Assembly: GCA_017451645.1 (NCBI GenBank)
Contig: JAFTNZ010000021.1
Location: forward strand, 181,715-245,714
Source: Bacteroidaceae bacterium
GTDB taxonomy: Bacteria; Bacteroidota; Bacteroidia; Bacteroidales; Bacteroidaceae
DNA length: 64,000 nt
Direction of reading: 5' to 3'
The notes under the pieces were generated by a model. It was not told the origin of the DNA, did not search any database, and was given only the letters and a program-made list of their open reading frames with translations. Shown here piece by piece: positions 27,001-33,862 of the stretch. The translations under genes and the position numbers were made by a program. Position 1 is the first letter of the stretch. Each line of letters begins with the position of its first letter.

Positions 27001-27785
27001 ATATTGAGAAAGCGGGTGAAACGATACAGGCATCAGAATGTATTGTCAATGCAGGTGAAGAGGTGACTCTTGGATTAAACCTGTCGCCCTCTGTGCCGGC
27101 AAGCTGTGTCACTTGGAGTACGGGAGAACAGGGTAGTAAGATTACTATCAGCGGGTTAGAAACAAGTGGTGATTATACCGCTTCATTCACAATGGAAGGT
27201 GAGACTGTTGAGGTGGTGTTTAAGGTGTTGGTGAAATCTGATAAACCTTCCACAGTTTTTTCAGGATATTATCTCATTTGTCATGAAGAGACCGGATTCC
27301 TGCTTACAGGAAAAGGTATTAACGAAACGGTCTTTTTTGAAGAGGGGGACGTATCTCATCCGGCAAATACCCAGATTTGGAATATCTCTAATTCCGGCCA
27401 ACGGCATGGCATTAAAAATTTGGAAGGAAACTTATCGCTTTTTATCAATGGAGTATTGGGAGAAATCAATATGTATGTCTTCTACATTGAACAAGCTGTC
27501 GGTTCTGACCGTTTTGCTTTACGTACTGGAAATTCCGCCAATTCTATTAAATACTGGAATATGGAAGCTGATGGCAGTATCAATATGGAACAGACAGTCT
27601 TCAACGGTTTCCCTTTCAGGCTTATTCCTATAGAGCCATCTACAGCGATAGAGACAGTGGTGATTGAGGATGAAAAAAAATCCCATTCTGATGTTATTCA
27701 TGATTTACAAGGGCGACTTGTAAGAACAGGGAATATGGGAACGGGAGTTTATATTCTTAATGGTAAAAAGGTTATCCGCAAATGA
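24096..27785 (+). CDS. Giant alginate-lyase-like protein with LamG, Ig-like and T9SS-type C-terminal domains
   Basis: 1229 residues, secreted (signal peptide to about residue 21). About 25-240 is a LamG/concanavalin-like jelly roll; about 240-325 a helical linker; about 335-760 an alpha/alpha toroid of the alginate lyase superfamily (ENYINAARGATMAYQNALRW, NESGRDTGHSAMALGLA, NQGDDLFAYMDHRLAAGIEY), perhaps PL38-like; about 800-1080 two or three Ig-like repeats with WxTGE motifs; then a beta domain; and a C-terminal sorting-like tail (HDLQGRLVRTGNMGTGVYIL). It should cleave a uronic-acid polymer outside the cell. The next gene overlaps by 4 bases. The exact polymer cannot be told. Confidence 0.8.
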   Translation: MNRTTLLTWMLMLVGWTAWAQTENVKMRFDFKNVSGADVTDNVSGITAKLNGSAKVTTMGDYSILDLGSGAGYLNLTVEAGKVFAACDNYTISVYYRVNEQASLSGNGYFLWAFSTAEACTSTGGVYSAYRLNAQRIASSTGGYSNETGYSVNSESPKGEWMHVAYTQEGRTGKLYINGAMKKSITNMPLNSALYPSANPTACWIGRAPFSGDNYLAQTLITDFCLYDRALSADEVTTLASEVSALEEAYLYGTTGDVSQLKTAIAEAKQLVGSTVSYLPDALADLNGMITMAERVAAGEYSQTYIDKICAQLKQVVAQVKSTANVVLPTVGDATEAYDTDRGFTHPGGLHTQADFDRVRRQLAEGNEKVKAAYEILKKAEYAQPGVQTWPVETIVRGGGVGENYINAARGATMAYQNALRWKIEDNKACADAAVRILMAWANTTKAIGGDSNYALAAGLYGYQFAQAAELMRDYEGWSREEFNTFKGWMLSVWYPSAIGFLRGRNGTWENADKWWQAPGHYWSNWGLCNVMCVISIGILCDDVYIYNQGMSYFKYDQVGNFHDPRTDNPIKNDGLTEYLGNLVVTHVDSELETGAYGKLGQMNESGRDTGHSAMALGLAIDVAKVGWNQGDDLFAYMDHRLAAGIEYVAAQTQSVANLPWTNYAYGTNGYYYTDSRVWVMVGPALGAQMRPYWGTVIGIYEGVKGVKMPFSENSYNSMGIDAGGMGTTSGGYDHMGYSVLMNTRDVQLAPVDQIPTELSPCMEYSGTLTSNIIPSLGVEQKLGNVSGKQIAHGELGGLVNAFAVNNQTCVPRGETVKLIPQLPEGEEDTGLWQWETGEQTREITVSTDRSYVYRVTYTNGKGVKSQQCFSIAAENDCNPTMLTPSVTYNGQTVTGTDTINVVYGESVTLTAVPSCGWGTYQWSTGQTTQSITTTPVVAPRTYTLYYINQGSAVSACTFHVNVIAASPYIEKAGETIQASECIVNAGEEVTLGLNLSPSVPASCVTWSTGEQGSKITISGLETSGDYTASFTMEGETVEVVFKVLVKSDKPSTVFSGYYLICHEETGFLLTGKGINETVFFEEGDVSHPANTQIWNISNSGQRHGIKNLEGNLSLFINGVLGEINMYVFYIEQAVGSDRFALRTGNSANSIKYWNMEADGSINMEQTVFNGFPFRLIPIEPSTAIETVVIEDEKKSHSDVIHDLQGRLVRTGNMGTGVYILNGKKVIRK

Positions 27786-30145
27786 AAAAGTTCTTGATAT
27801 TCCTCTCGCTCCTCTGTTTGCCACTCATCGTCAATCACCTTCAAGCGCAAACAGATTATCAAATGGCTGGTCCTTACGAAGTGATTGCCCGCGACGGACA
27901 ATTCCGTCACTCTAAAGGTGGGAGTGAACGCGATATGAAAGCGGCATTTGAGTGTGCTCAAAAGGGATATAGAGAAAAAGCATTGGAAATTATCAATGCA
28001 TACGCTACAACGTTGCAACGGCTCGACGGGCACGATGCGCCACTTTGTGCCATCCAGTGCTATGATCTTGTAAAAGCAATGATATTAATGAAGGAACACC
28101 GTACAGCCCAATGGGATGAGATGGTGCACCGTGCCCTGCTCCCTATGATGGATAAGTTTGAGGCTGACAGTCCATACGCCAATGGGAATTGGGGTGCCAT
28201 CGTCAACCGCTTGCGTATGGCATGTGGCATTTTCCTTGAAGATACTACCATCTATCGTGCAGCGATTGACTACTATTTGACAGCTAATGATAATGGTTCT
28301 TTACCTAATTATATCAGTGAGACGGGCCAATGCCAAGAAACCGGGCGCGACCAGAACCATGCCCAACTGGGTCTTGAAGCTCTTGCGCACATCTGCGAAA
28401 TGGCTTGGGGGCAAGGCGATGATTTGTGGGGCGCATTGGACAATCGTCTGATGAAAGGATTTGAATATACTGCCCGATACAATCTTGGATATGATGTCCC
28501 CTTTGAAACATGGACAGATTGCACCGGCCTGTACAACGATTGGACAACACCTGGCGAAATGGGTCGTGGACGTTTGTGGGACATCTACGAACTTCCCTAT
28601 GAGCATTATGTAGAGAGGAAAGGCATGAAAATGCCTTATACCAAGAAAGTGCTCTCCCTGCAAGCAAAATCCGAAAGGCGGGGTGAAAGTCGCGAAACGC
28701 ATGCTCCGGGTGTAAAGGAGGGGGCAAAAATACATTCTGTATTCACTTATCCGGCTCCTGAAGGTGCACCTTTGAAGGGCGACTACGACGTGTTCATCCG
28801 TCCGCGTGGGGTGGACGAATGGACGCGCATCGACACCTATATGGCCAAAGTGAATGCTCCAATTGGAGAAAACAAGCATAAGATATCCGAAATATCGTAT
28901 GCATTCTTCGACTTCACTGGTGATGTCTATGTACGTGTGGTGTGCAAGAACAAGAAATTCAGCGAGGCACGTATCCGTCCCGATTACCGCGGAGTGATAG
29001 CCAATGTGCAAAACGATTCAACCGTACAGTTTTTGCTCTTCCAACCCGAGAATGTGAGTGTGGAGTTTGACGGCTGCATTACGGACAATCTCTTGCTGTT
29101 TACATCCAAACCGCCTGTGACGGTGGAGGAAGCCCGTAAGGAAGCCAAGCGGCAGGGACGTGGTTTTATCCACCTTCCTGCAGGCTATTACGATAGCATC
29201 CCTCCTCTCTTTGGGAGAGGGGCTGGGGGAGAGGCTCTCATTCCTTCCAATACCACCGTATATTTGGAAGGAGGCAGTTATTTTACCGGTACATTTGCCA
29301 TCGAGGATGCAGAAAATATAAGTATCCTTGGTCGTGGCGTGGCTCGTCCGCCCAGTGGCTATGAAGGATGTCATGTGCATCGTAGCCGCAATATCTTGAT
29401 TGATGGTCTTGTTCTCAATACTTGCCCTGTAGGGGAGAGCAACGGAGTGACCCTGCATGATGTACGGAGTATTTCGCATCCCGCTTGGGGGGACGGACTG
29501 AATGTATTCGCTTCGAGCAATGTGCTTTATGACAGGGTGTTTTGTCGCACTTCCGACGATTGCACTACCGCCTATGCTACCCGCAAAGGGTTCAACGGCT
29601 CGGTCTATAATGTGCGCATGACCAATTCGACACTGTGGGCAGATGTGGCCCATCCTATCTTTATCGGCATACATGGCAACTCTGATGTGCAGGACAGTAT
29701 CGTGGGGATTGTCTATGAAAACATCGACATTCTTTGTCAAAGCGAACCTCAGGTGGACTATCAGGGATGCATGGCCATCAACTGTGGTGACAACAATTAT
29801 GTGAAGGATGTGCTGTTTGACAATATCCGCATTGAGCAGATTCATCAGGGTTGTCTCTTTCAGGTAAAGGTCGGTTATAATCAAAAGTATTGTACCGCTC
29901 CTGGTCGTGGCGTGGAGAATGTTACCTTCCGCAATATCCGCTACTATGGTGCGCAGCCTTATATGTCTGTCATAAACGGATATAACGAAGAACGCCGTGT
30001 GAAGAATGTTACCTTTGAAGGGCTGAAAATCAACGGGCGTACCATTTACGATGAAATGCCGGGCAAGCCCCGTTGGTACAGTACGGCCGATTTTGTTCCT
30101 GCATTCATCGGGAATCATGTAGATGGTGTGACGTTCAAGAAATAA
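27782..30145 (+). CDS. Fusion of an alginate-lyase-like domain and a GH28/GH49-like beta-helix
   Basis: 787 residues, signal peptide to about 23. About 25-285 is an alginate-lyase-like toroid related to that in the previous protein (SETGQCQETGRDQNHAQLGL, WGQGDDLWGALDNRLMKGFEY), though shorter. About 315-440 is a beta-sandwich, and 440-787 a right-handed beta-helix with pectinase/dextranase-type rungs (NILIDGLVLNTCPVG, WGDGLNVFASSNVLYDRVFC, RTSDDCTTAYATRKG). Residues 474-485 (PPLFGRGAGGEA) are encoded by a palindromic intergenic-type repeat at the domain's start. It probably acts with GH88 on one uronate-containing glycan. The upstream ATGA overlap suggests coupled translation. Confidence 0.75.
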   Translation: MKKFLIFLSLLCLPLIVNHLQAQTDYQMAGPYEVIARDGQFRHSKGGSERDMKAAFECAQKGYREKALEIINAYATTLQRLDGHDAPLCAIQCYDLVKAMILMKEHRTAQWDEMVHRALLPMMDKFEADSPYANGNWGAIVNRLRMACGIFLEDTTIYRAAIDYYLTANDNGSLPNYISETGQCQETGRDQNHAQLGLEALAHICEMAWGQGDDLWGALDNRLMKGFEYTARYNLGYDVPFETWTDCTGLYNDWTTPGEMGRGRLWDIYELPYEHYVERKGMKMPYTKKVLSLQAKSERRGESRETHAPGVKEGAKIHSVFTYPAPEGAPLKGDYDVFIRPRGVDEWTRIDTYMAKVNAPIGENKHKISEISYAFFDFTGDVYVRVVCKNKKFSEARIRPDYRGVIANVQNDSTVQFLLFQPENVSVEFDGCITDNLLLFTSKPPVTVEEARKEAKRQGRGFIHLPAGYYDSIPPLFGRGAGGEALIPSNTTVYLEGGSYFTGTFAIEDAENISILGRGVARPPSGYEGCHVHRSRNILIDGLVLNTCPVGESNGVTLHDVRSISHPAWGDGLNVFASSNVLYDRVFCRTSDDCTTAYATRKGFNGSVYNVRMTNSTLWADVAHPIFIGIHGNSDVQDSIVGIVYENIDILCQSEPQVDYQGCMAINCGDNNYVKDVLFDNIRIEQIHQGCLFQVKVGYNQKYCTAPGRGVENVTFRNIRYYGAQPYMSVINGYNEERRVKNVTFEGLKINGRTIYDEMPGKPRWYSTADFVPAFIGNHVDGVTFKK
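29201..29236. repeat. Palindromic repeat inserted in frame in a CDS
   Basis: CCTCCTCTCTTTGGGAGAGG then GGCTGGGGGAGAGGCT: exactly 36 bases, 12 codons, inside the 27782-30145 gene. It matches the design of the intergenic element at 18909-18946. Confidence 0.7.
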
Positions 30146-30590
30146 CGCAGTTTGCTGCATAAAAGTGGGGAAATCTTCCAAATCGGAAAGATTATAATGA
30201 AAATCGGTTATAACCGCAAAAAGTTCTTCGTACGGTGATTAAAAGAGAAAAGTAGTGTGTTCATGGAATCGGAACTCTCCTTTTTGAGCAATTGCACTCC
30301 ATCGTCCATTTAATATATTTTAATTGGCAAAGTAATATATACTCCGTTGACAAAGTAAGTGCTCTTCTTCTTTTCCATCCATTCGTTGCGGATGTCTTGA
30401 GTTATTAGCATTTATAATGCGCTCGTATCTGTCAAACCCGATGAACCTGCATAAACGGAATCTGAATTGTATATAAACTTTTGGGAGCAAAAGATATGTC
30501 GGACTTCCTCGTAAAAAGGGAAAACGTTTTTAAGGCATTCGCTTCAAAATATCGCGCAAGTATACATCACTTACGTTTTCAAAATCGGCT
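30146..30590. other. Gap without a convincing gene
   Basis: No gene is supported. A short palindrome (CGGTTATAACCG near 30205) and a direct word repeat (TTGGCAAAGTAA / TTGACAAAGTAA, 30330-30356) are visible. A 33-codon minus-strand frame (30411 to 30310) opens with ATG but has no promoter. The part nearest 30591 may hold the decayed N-terminus of the Crp-type pseudogene. Confidence 0.5.
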
Positions 30591-30978
30591 TTGCTTGGGA
30601 AAGATATGACAGAACATATCGCTTACGAAAATGGAATGGTCATTTGTATTGAAAGTTATTTCTGTCAGAAACCAACCCATCTGATAGTTGAGGCATTGGA
30701 ACCATGTGTACTTTGGAATATTCCACATGATTATATTGAAGATTTGGAGACAGGAATAATGAAGTGTCCTATCTTTATAGGAAAATAGTTGAAAATTCAC
30801 TGATTCTGTCGCAGGTGAAGGCCGACCTCCTTCGTTTTGAGTCTGCCAAAGAGCGTTATTCGAAGCTGATGCAGCTTTATCCTGAATTAGTAAAAGGGCT
30901 TCCCTTACGCATGTCTCGTCTTATCTTCAAATGTCACTGGAGACCTTGAGCAGGGGGCGGGCTAATATTACAGGATAA
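30591..30978 (+). pseudogene. Crp/Fnr-family regulator pseudogene with two frameshifts
   Basis: Three frames joined give a Crp-like C-terminal half: cyclic-nucleotide-domain remnant (GKDMTEHIAYENGMVICIES, FCQKPTHLIVEALEPC), dimer helix (RFESAKERYSKLMQLYPELV), and the HTH recognition helix (SYLQMSLETLSRGRANITG) ending at TAA 30976. Frame changes occur at about 30753 (GGAATAATGAAG, where GGAAATAATGAAG would restore NNEVSYLYRK) and about 30910 (CGCATGTCT, where CGCCATGTCT would restore RHVSSYLQ). Each is explained by one missing base. The N-terminal third is not recognisable. Confidence 0.75.
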
Positions 30979-31009
30979 AAAAGAAGAGGATGTACTGGCC
31001 GTCCTCTTC
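30977..31009 (-). terminator. Intrinsic terminator of the small minus-strand unit
   Basis: On the minus strand GAAGAGGA, an 11-base loop, TCCTCTTC, then six T residues. The T tract exists only on this strand, so it ends leftward transcription. It overlaps the stop codon of the Crp-type pseudogene. Confidence 0.8.
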
Positions 31010-31114
31010 TCCCCATGATAGTCTGAATTTTCTATAATAAATCTCTTTTGAGGCAGTTATCTCATGTGGATAAATGCCGTTTTGTTATCCTTTGTTCTTG
31101 AAATCGTTTATCTC

Positions 31115-31258
31115 CTATTTGTTTCTTTTTTCAATGTTATAATTGATTGGTATCATACCTGTGGGACACAAAAAGTTTATTCTTTTGTTTCTGTCCATTT
31201 GCATGTCTTCTGTGCGATATGTCAGCACAAAATCTACTTTGTTTACAATCTTTCTCAT
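31115..31258 (-). CDS. Small ORF of 47 codons with its own promoter and terminator
   Basis: Starts at ATG 31258 (MRKIVNKVDFVLTYRTED...) and ends at TAG 31115. The protein is basic, soluble and without TM segment or known domain. It is supported by a full-consensus promoter 88 bases upstream and a strong intrinsic terminator 106 bases downstream, giving a transcript of about 360 nt. The unit might instead be a non-coding RNA with a chance ORF. It lies between the Crp-type pseudogene and the ribosomal operon. Confidence 0.45.
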   Translation of the reverse strand: MRKIVNKVDFVLTYRTEDMQMDRNKRINFLCPTGMIPINYNIEKRNK

Positions 31259-31345
31259 GTTTTCTTGATGTTAAATTAGTAATAGAGTTTATAGACTATC
31301 AAAATTTTCTTTTACTGTTATCCTTTTAATTCTTTTTTTACGCTG

Positions 31346-31378
31346 CAAAGTTATACCATTTCTACACGTCACTCCAAA
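31346..31378 (-). promoter_or_regulatory. Promoter of the small minus-strand unit
   Basis: Minus strand: TTTG (31378-31375), 21-base spacer, TAACTTTG (31353-31346). A full match to the Bacteroidetes consensus, pointing away from the ribosomal genes. Confidence 0.7.
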
Positions 31379-31682
31379 AAAAAGAAGGAGAATCTGCGTG
31401 ATTCTATGTTTTATTTGACAAATGTCAAATTCAATCGACCTCTCTTAGGCTTCCGTCGGAGTTTAGGATCGGTTCCGTCTAGACGGATGTCTATGAGAGG
31501 TGAAAATGGAAGTGGAGGCCCAACCTTGGTTAAGGTATGGAGAAGCAGGTGCGGAAGTGAAGGGAGGGGTGTGTATTACAGAAGAAGCATTTGTACATGC
31601 GAAACTTAAATTATGTATATAGCCTTTGGGGGCTTCCTTGAAGTGTATTTCCTCAATCAATTGAAAAAAGAGGGGTAAAAAC
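31379..31682. other. Gap between divergent promoters
   Basis: About 300 bases between the leftward small unit and the rplM promoter. A 67-codon frame opens at 31406, but its product is a low-complexity Arg/Gly/Ser string with no promoter or domain. No feature is supported here. Confidence 0.5.
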
Positions 31683-31713
31683 CTTGTCAGTTGAGAAAAA
31701 ATGTGTACCTTTG
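31683..31713 (+). promoter_or_regulatory. Promoter of the rplM-rpsI-rpsB-tsf cluster
   Basis: CTTG (31683-31686), 19-base spacer, TACCTTTG (31706-31713). Transcription should start near 31720, giving an untranslated leader of about 127 bases. Confidence 0.75.
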
Positions 31714-31719
31714 CAGGCC

Positions 31720-31846
31720 GATTATTATCAGATTAGTGATAAAAGTTTAGTTTATAGCACATTACTGTGTCTTTTTGTGTCCGATGAGATACGGTTGTGT
31801 TGCTGAAAAGTTTTTTAGTAGTTAACAAATTAAAAGTTTAAGAAGA
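31720..31846 (+). promoter_or_regulatory. Structured 5' leader of rplM
   Basis: Small stems are visible: TTATCA-GATTAG-TGATAA (31727-31744), CACA-TTAC-TGTG (31759-31770), and CCG-CGG around ATGAGATA. A long structured leader before a ribosomal protein gene suggests autoregulation, but this is not shown. Confidence 0.35.
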
Positions 31847-32308
31847 GTGGATACTTTAAGTTACAAGACCATTTCTGCAAACAAAGAAACGGCAACTAAA
31901 GAATGGGTTGTCGTGGATGCTACCGGTCAGGTTTTGGGCCGTCTCGGTGCGAAAGTTGCGAAACTGTTGAGAGGTAAGTACAAGCCTAACTTCACTCCCA
32001 ACGCTGATTGTGGCGATAATGTAATCATTATCAATGCTGACAAAGTTGTATTGACAGGTAATAAGTGGACAGATCGTGTATATCTGCGTCATACTGGTTA
32101 TCCTGGTGGACAGAGAGAAATGACTCCTGCTCGTTTGATGGCTCGTCCTAACGGTGAAGAAAAGCTGTTGAAGAAAGTCGTTAAGGGTATGTTGCCTAAG
32201 AATCGTTTGGCTGCAAAGCAGTTGGCAAACCTTTATGTGTATGCCGGCTGCGAGCACAAGCACGAAGCACAAAGCCCTAAGTCAATAGATATTAACTTAC
32301 TTAAATAA
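31847..32308 (+). CDS. rplM: 50S ribosomal protein L13
   Basis: 153 residues. The start codon is GTG at 31847, giving MDTLSYKTISANKETATKEW as in other Bacteroidales L13 proteins. The L13 signature VDATGQVLGRLGAKVAKLLRG and the motif GYPGGQREMTPARLM are present. It binds 23S rRNA early in large-subunit assembly. rpsI follows after 5 bases, the standard pair. Confidence 0.98.
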   Translation: MDTLSYKTISANKETATKEWVVVDATGQVLGRLGAKVAKLLRGKYKPNFTPNADCGDNVIIINADKVVLTGNKWTDRVYLRHTGYPGGQREMTPARLMARPNGEEKLLKKVVKGMLPKNRLAAKQLANLYVYAGCEHKHEAQSPKSIDINLLK

Positions 32309-32313
32309 GCAAC

Positions 32314-32700
32314 ATGGAAGTAGTAAACGCATTAGGAAGACGTAAACGCGCTATTGCTCGCGTATTCGTTACCGAGGGTACAGGAAATATTACTATCAAC
32401 AAGAGAGACCTCACTCAGTACTTCCCTTCAACTATTCTGCAGTATGTGGTGAAGCAACCTCTTAACAAGTTGGAAGTAGCTGAAAAATATGATATTAAAG
32501 TGAATCTTTGTGGCGGTGGTTTCACCGGACAGTCACAGGCTTTGCGCTTGGCTATCGCCCGTGCATTGGTGAAAATCAATCCCGAAGACAAGAAAACTCT
32601 GCGTGCAGAAGGCTTCATGACTCGTGATCCTCGTGCTGTTGAGCGTAAGAAACCGGGTCGTCCCAAAGCTCGTAGAAGATTCCAGTTCAGTAAGCGTTAA
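32314..32700 (+). CDS. rpsI: 30S ribosomal protein S9
   Basis: 128 residues, normal length. It starts with MEVVNALGRRKRAIARVFV, has GGGFTGQSQALRLAIARALV in the middle, and ends with the conserved tail RKKPGRPKARRRFQFSKR, which reaches the P-site tRNA. Cytoplasmic, in the 30S head. Second gene of the rplM operon. Confidence 0.98.
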   Translation: MEVVNALGRRKRAIARVFVTEGTGNITINKRDLTQYFPSTILQYVVKQPLNKLEVAEKYDIKVNLCGGGFTGQSQALRLAIARALVKINPEDKKTLRAEGFMTRDPRAVERKKPGRPKARRRFQFSKR

Positions 32701-32701
32701 T

Positions 32702-32791
32702 TTGAGTTCTTGTGTTTTTAAGTTTATAAGTTTTTTAGTTTGTAAAATTCACAGACTCATCAACTCACGAACTTACCAACTTACAAAACTG
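32702..32791. repeat. Word-type inverted repeat between rpsI and rpsB
   Basis: AAGTTTATAAG, AGTTTGTAAA on one side and ACGAACTTACCAACTTACAAAA on the other (read in parts) form an extended imperfect hairpin built of repeated AAGTTTRTAA words. It could act as a processing or attenuation hairpin; the words look like a dispersed repeat. Confidence 0.5.
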
Positions 32792-32800
32792 GAACAATAG

Positions 32801-32878
32801 CGTTTAGAATCTAAACCGACAGGATTCTTTGTGGACGAGAGACTACCTGACGGTTGGTGAACAAAATGCCGCAAGGCA
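32801..32878 (+). promoter_or_regulatory. Structured leader RNA upstream of rpsB
   Basis: Three helices in a row: CGTTTAGAATCTAAACCG (32801-32818); CCGACAGG (32816-32823) with CCTGACGG (32846-32853), one A-A mismatch; and TGCC-GCAA-GGCA (32867-32878), a stem with a GNRA tetraloop. It ends 40 bases before the rpsB ATG. The layout suggests a ribosomal-protein binding leader, probably for S2. Confidence 0.45.
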
Positions 32879-32918
32879 AAAAGCTAAAAAGAAAGTAAAC
32901 GATTAAAAAAAGAAAAAA

Positions 32919-33737
32919 ATGTCAAGAATTAATTTTGATACACTGTTGGAAGCCGGTAGCCACTTCGGTCACTTGAAGAGAAAGTGGAATCCTGCTATGG
33001 CTCCCTATATTTTCATGGAACGCAATGGTATCCACATCATTGACCTCCATAAAACTGCTGCTAAAGTGAATGAAGCCGCTGAGGCTCTGAAGCAGATTGC
33101 AAAGTCAGGAAAGAGAATCCTGTTTGTTGCTACTAAGAAACAAGCAAAGCAGGTTGTTGCTGAGAAAGCAGCATCTGTAAATATGCCTTATGTCATCGAG
33201 CGTTGGCCCGGTGGTATGTTGACCAACTTCCCCACTATCCGCAAGGCTGTGAAGAAGATGGCTACCATTGATAAGCTGACAAGCGATGGCACTTATTCTA
33301 ATCTGTCAAAACGTGAAATCCTTCAAATCTCTCGCCAGCGTGCCAAGTTAGAGAAGAATCTTGGTTCTATTGCTGATTTGAGCCGTCTGCCTTCTGCTCT
33401 CTTCGTTGTTGATGTGCTGAAGGAGAACATTGCTGTGCGTGAGGCCAATCGTTTGGGTATTCCCGTATTTGCTATCGTAGATACTAACTCAGATCCCAAT
33501 AACATTGATTTCGTAATTCCTGCTAACGATGATGCTACAAAGTCTATTGAGGTAATCCTTGATGCTTGCTGTGCAGCCATTCAGGAAGGACTTGAAGAAC
33601 GTAAGGCTGAGAAAGTGGATATGGAAGCAGCCGGTGAGGGCGCTCCCAAAGGAACACGTAAGAAAGGTGCTTCAAAAGCTCGTGTAGAAAAGGCTGAGGA
33701 GGTTGAAGAAACTCCTGCTGCTACTGAAGAGGCTTAA
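32919..33737 (+). CDS. rpsB: 30S ribosomal protein S2
   Basis: 272 residues. Family motifs: GSHFGHLKRKWNPAMAPYIF, IIDLHKT, RWPGGMLTNFPTIRK and VFAIVDTNSDPNNIDFVIPANDDA. It binds the 30S body near S1. The C-terminal 45 residues are a charged Lys/Ala/Glu tail (KGTRKKGASKARVEKAEEVE) that is longer than in E. coli. The next gene is tsf, the usual partner. Confidence 0.98.
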   Translation: MSRINFDTLLEAGSHFGHLKRKWNPAMAPYIFMERNGIHIIDLHKTAAKVNEAAEALKQIAKSGKRILFVATKKQAKQVVAEKAASVNMPYVIERWPGGMLTNFPTIRKAVKKMATIDKLTSDGTYSNLSKREILQISRQRAKLEKNLGSIADLSRLPSALFVVDVLKENIAVREANRLGIPVFAIVDTNSDPNNIDFVIPANDDATKSIEVILDACCAAIQEGLEERKAEKVDMEAAGEGAPKGTRKKGASKARVEKAEEVEETPAATEEA

Positions 33738-33741
33738 TTTT

Positions 33742-33853
33742 TATAATTATGAATTGTGAATTGTGAATTATGAGAGGCTTGCTTCTTATGATTCATCATT
33801 CACAGTTCATATTTTTGTTTTAAATCAGAATTCATAACTAATAATTCATAATT
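33742..33853. repeat. Word-type inverted repeat between rpsB and tsf
   Basis: AATTATGAATTGTGAATTG and TGAATTATGA on the left, then ATTCATCATTCACAGTTCAT and AATTCATAACTAATAATTCA on the right. The two sides are reverse-complement words, so the RNA can fold into a long imperfect hairpin. It fills nearly all of the intergenic space. Confidence 0.6.
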
Positions 33854-33862
33854 GAAAGAAAT

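Noticed and set aside
29018-30181. A 387-codon minus-strand frame opposite the beta-helix
   Set aside because: It lies opposite a well-supported secreted enzyme, has no signal or domain, and is explained by codon bias of the sense strand.
30310-30411. A 33-codon minus-strand frame downstream of the lyase fusion
   Set aside because: It has an ATG and a protein-like composition but no promoter or terminator evidence; it is too short to support.
31406-31609. A 67-codon frame before the rplM promoter
   Set aside because: Low-complexity Arg/Ser/Gly product with no promoter and no recognisable family.
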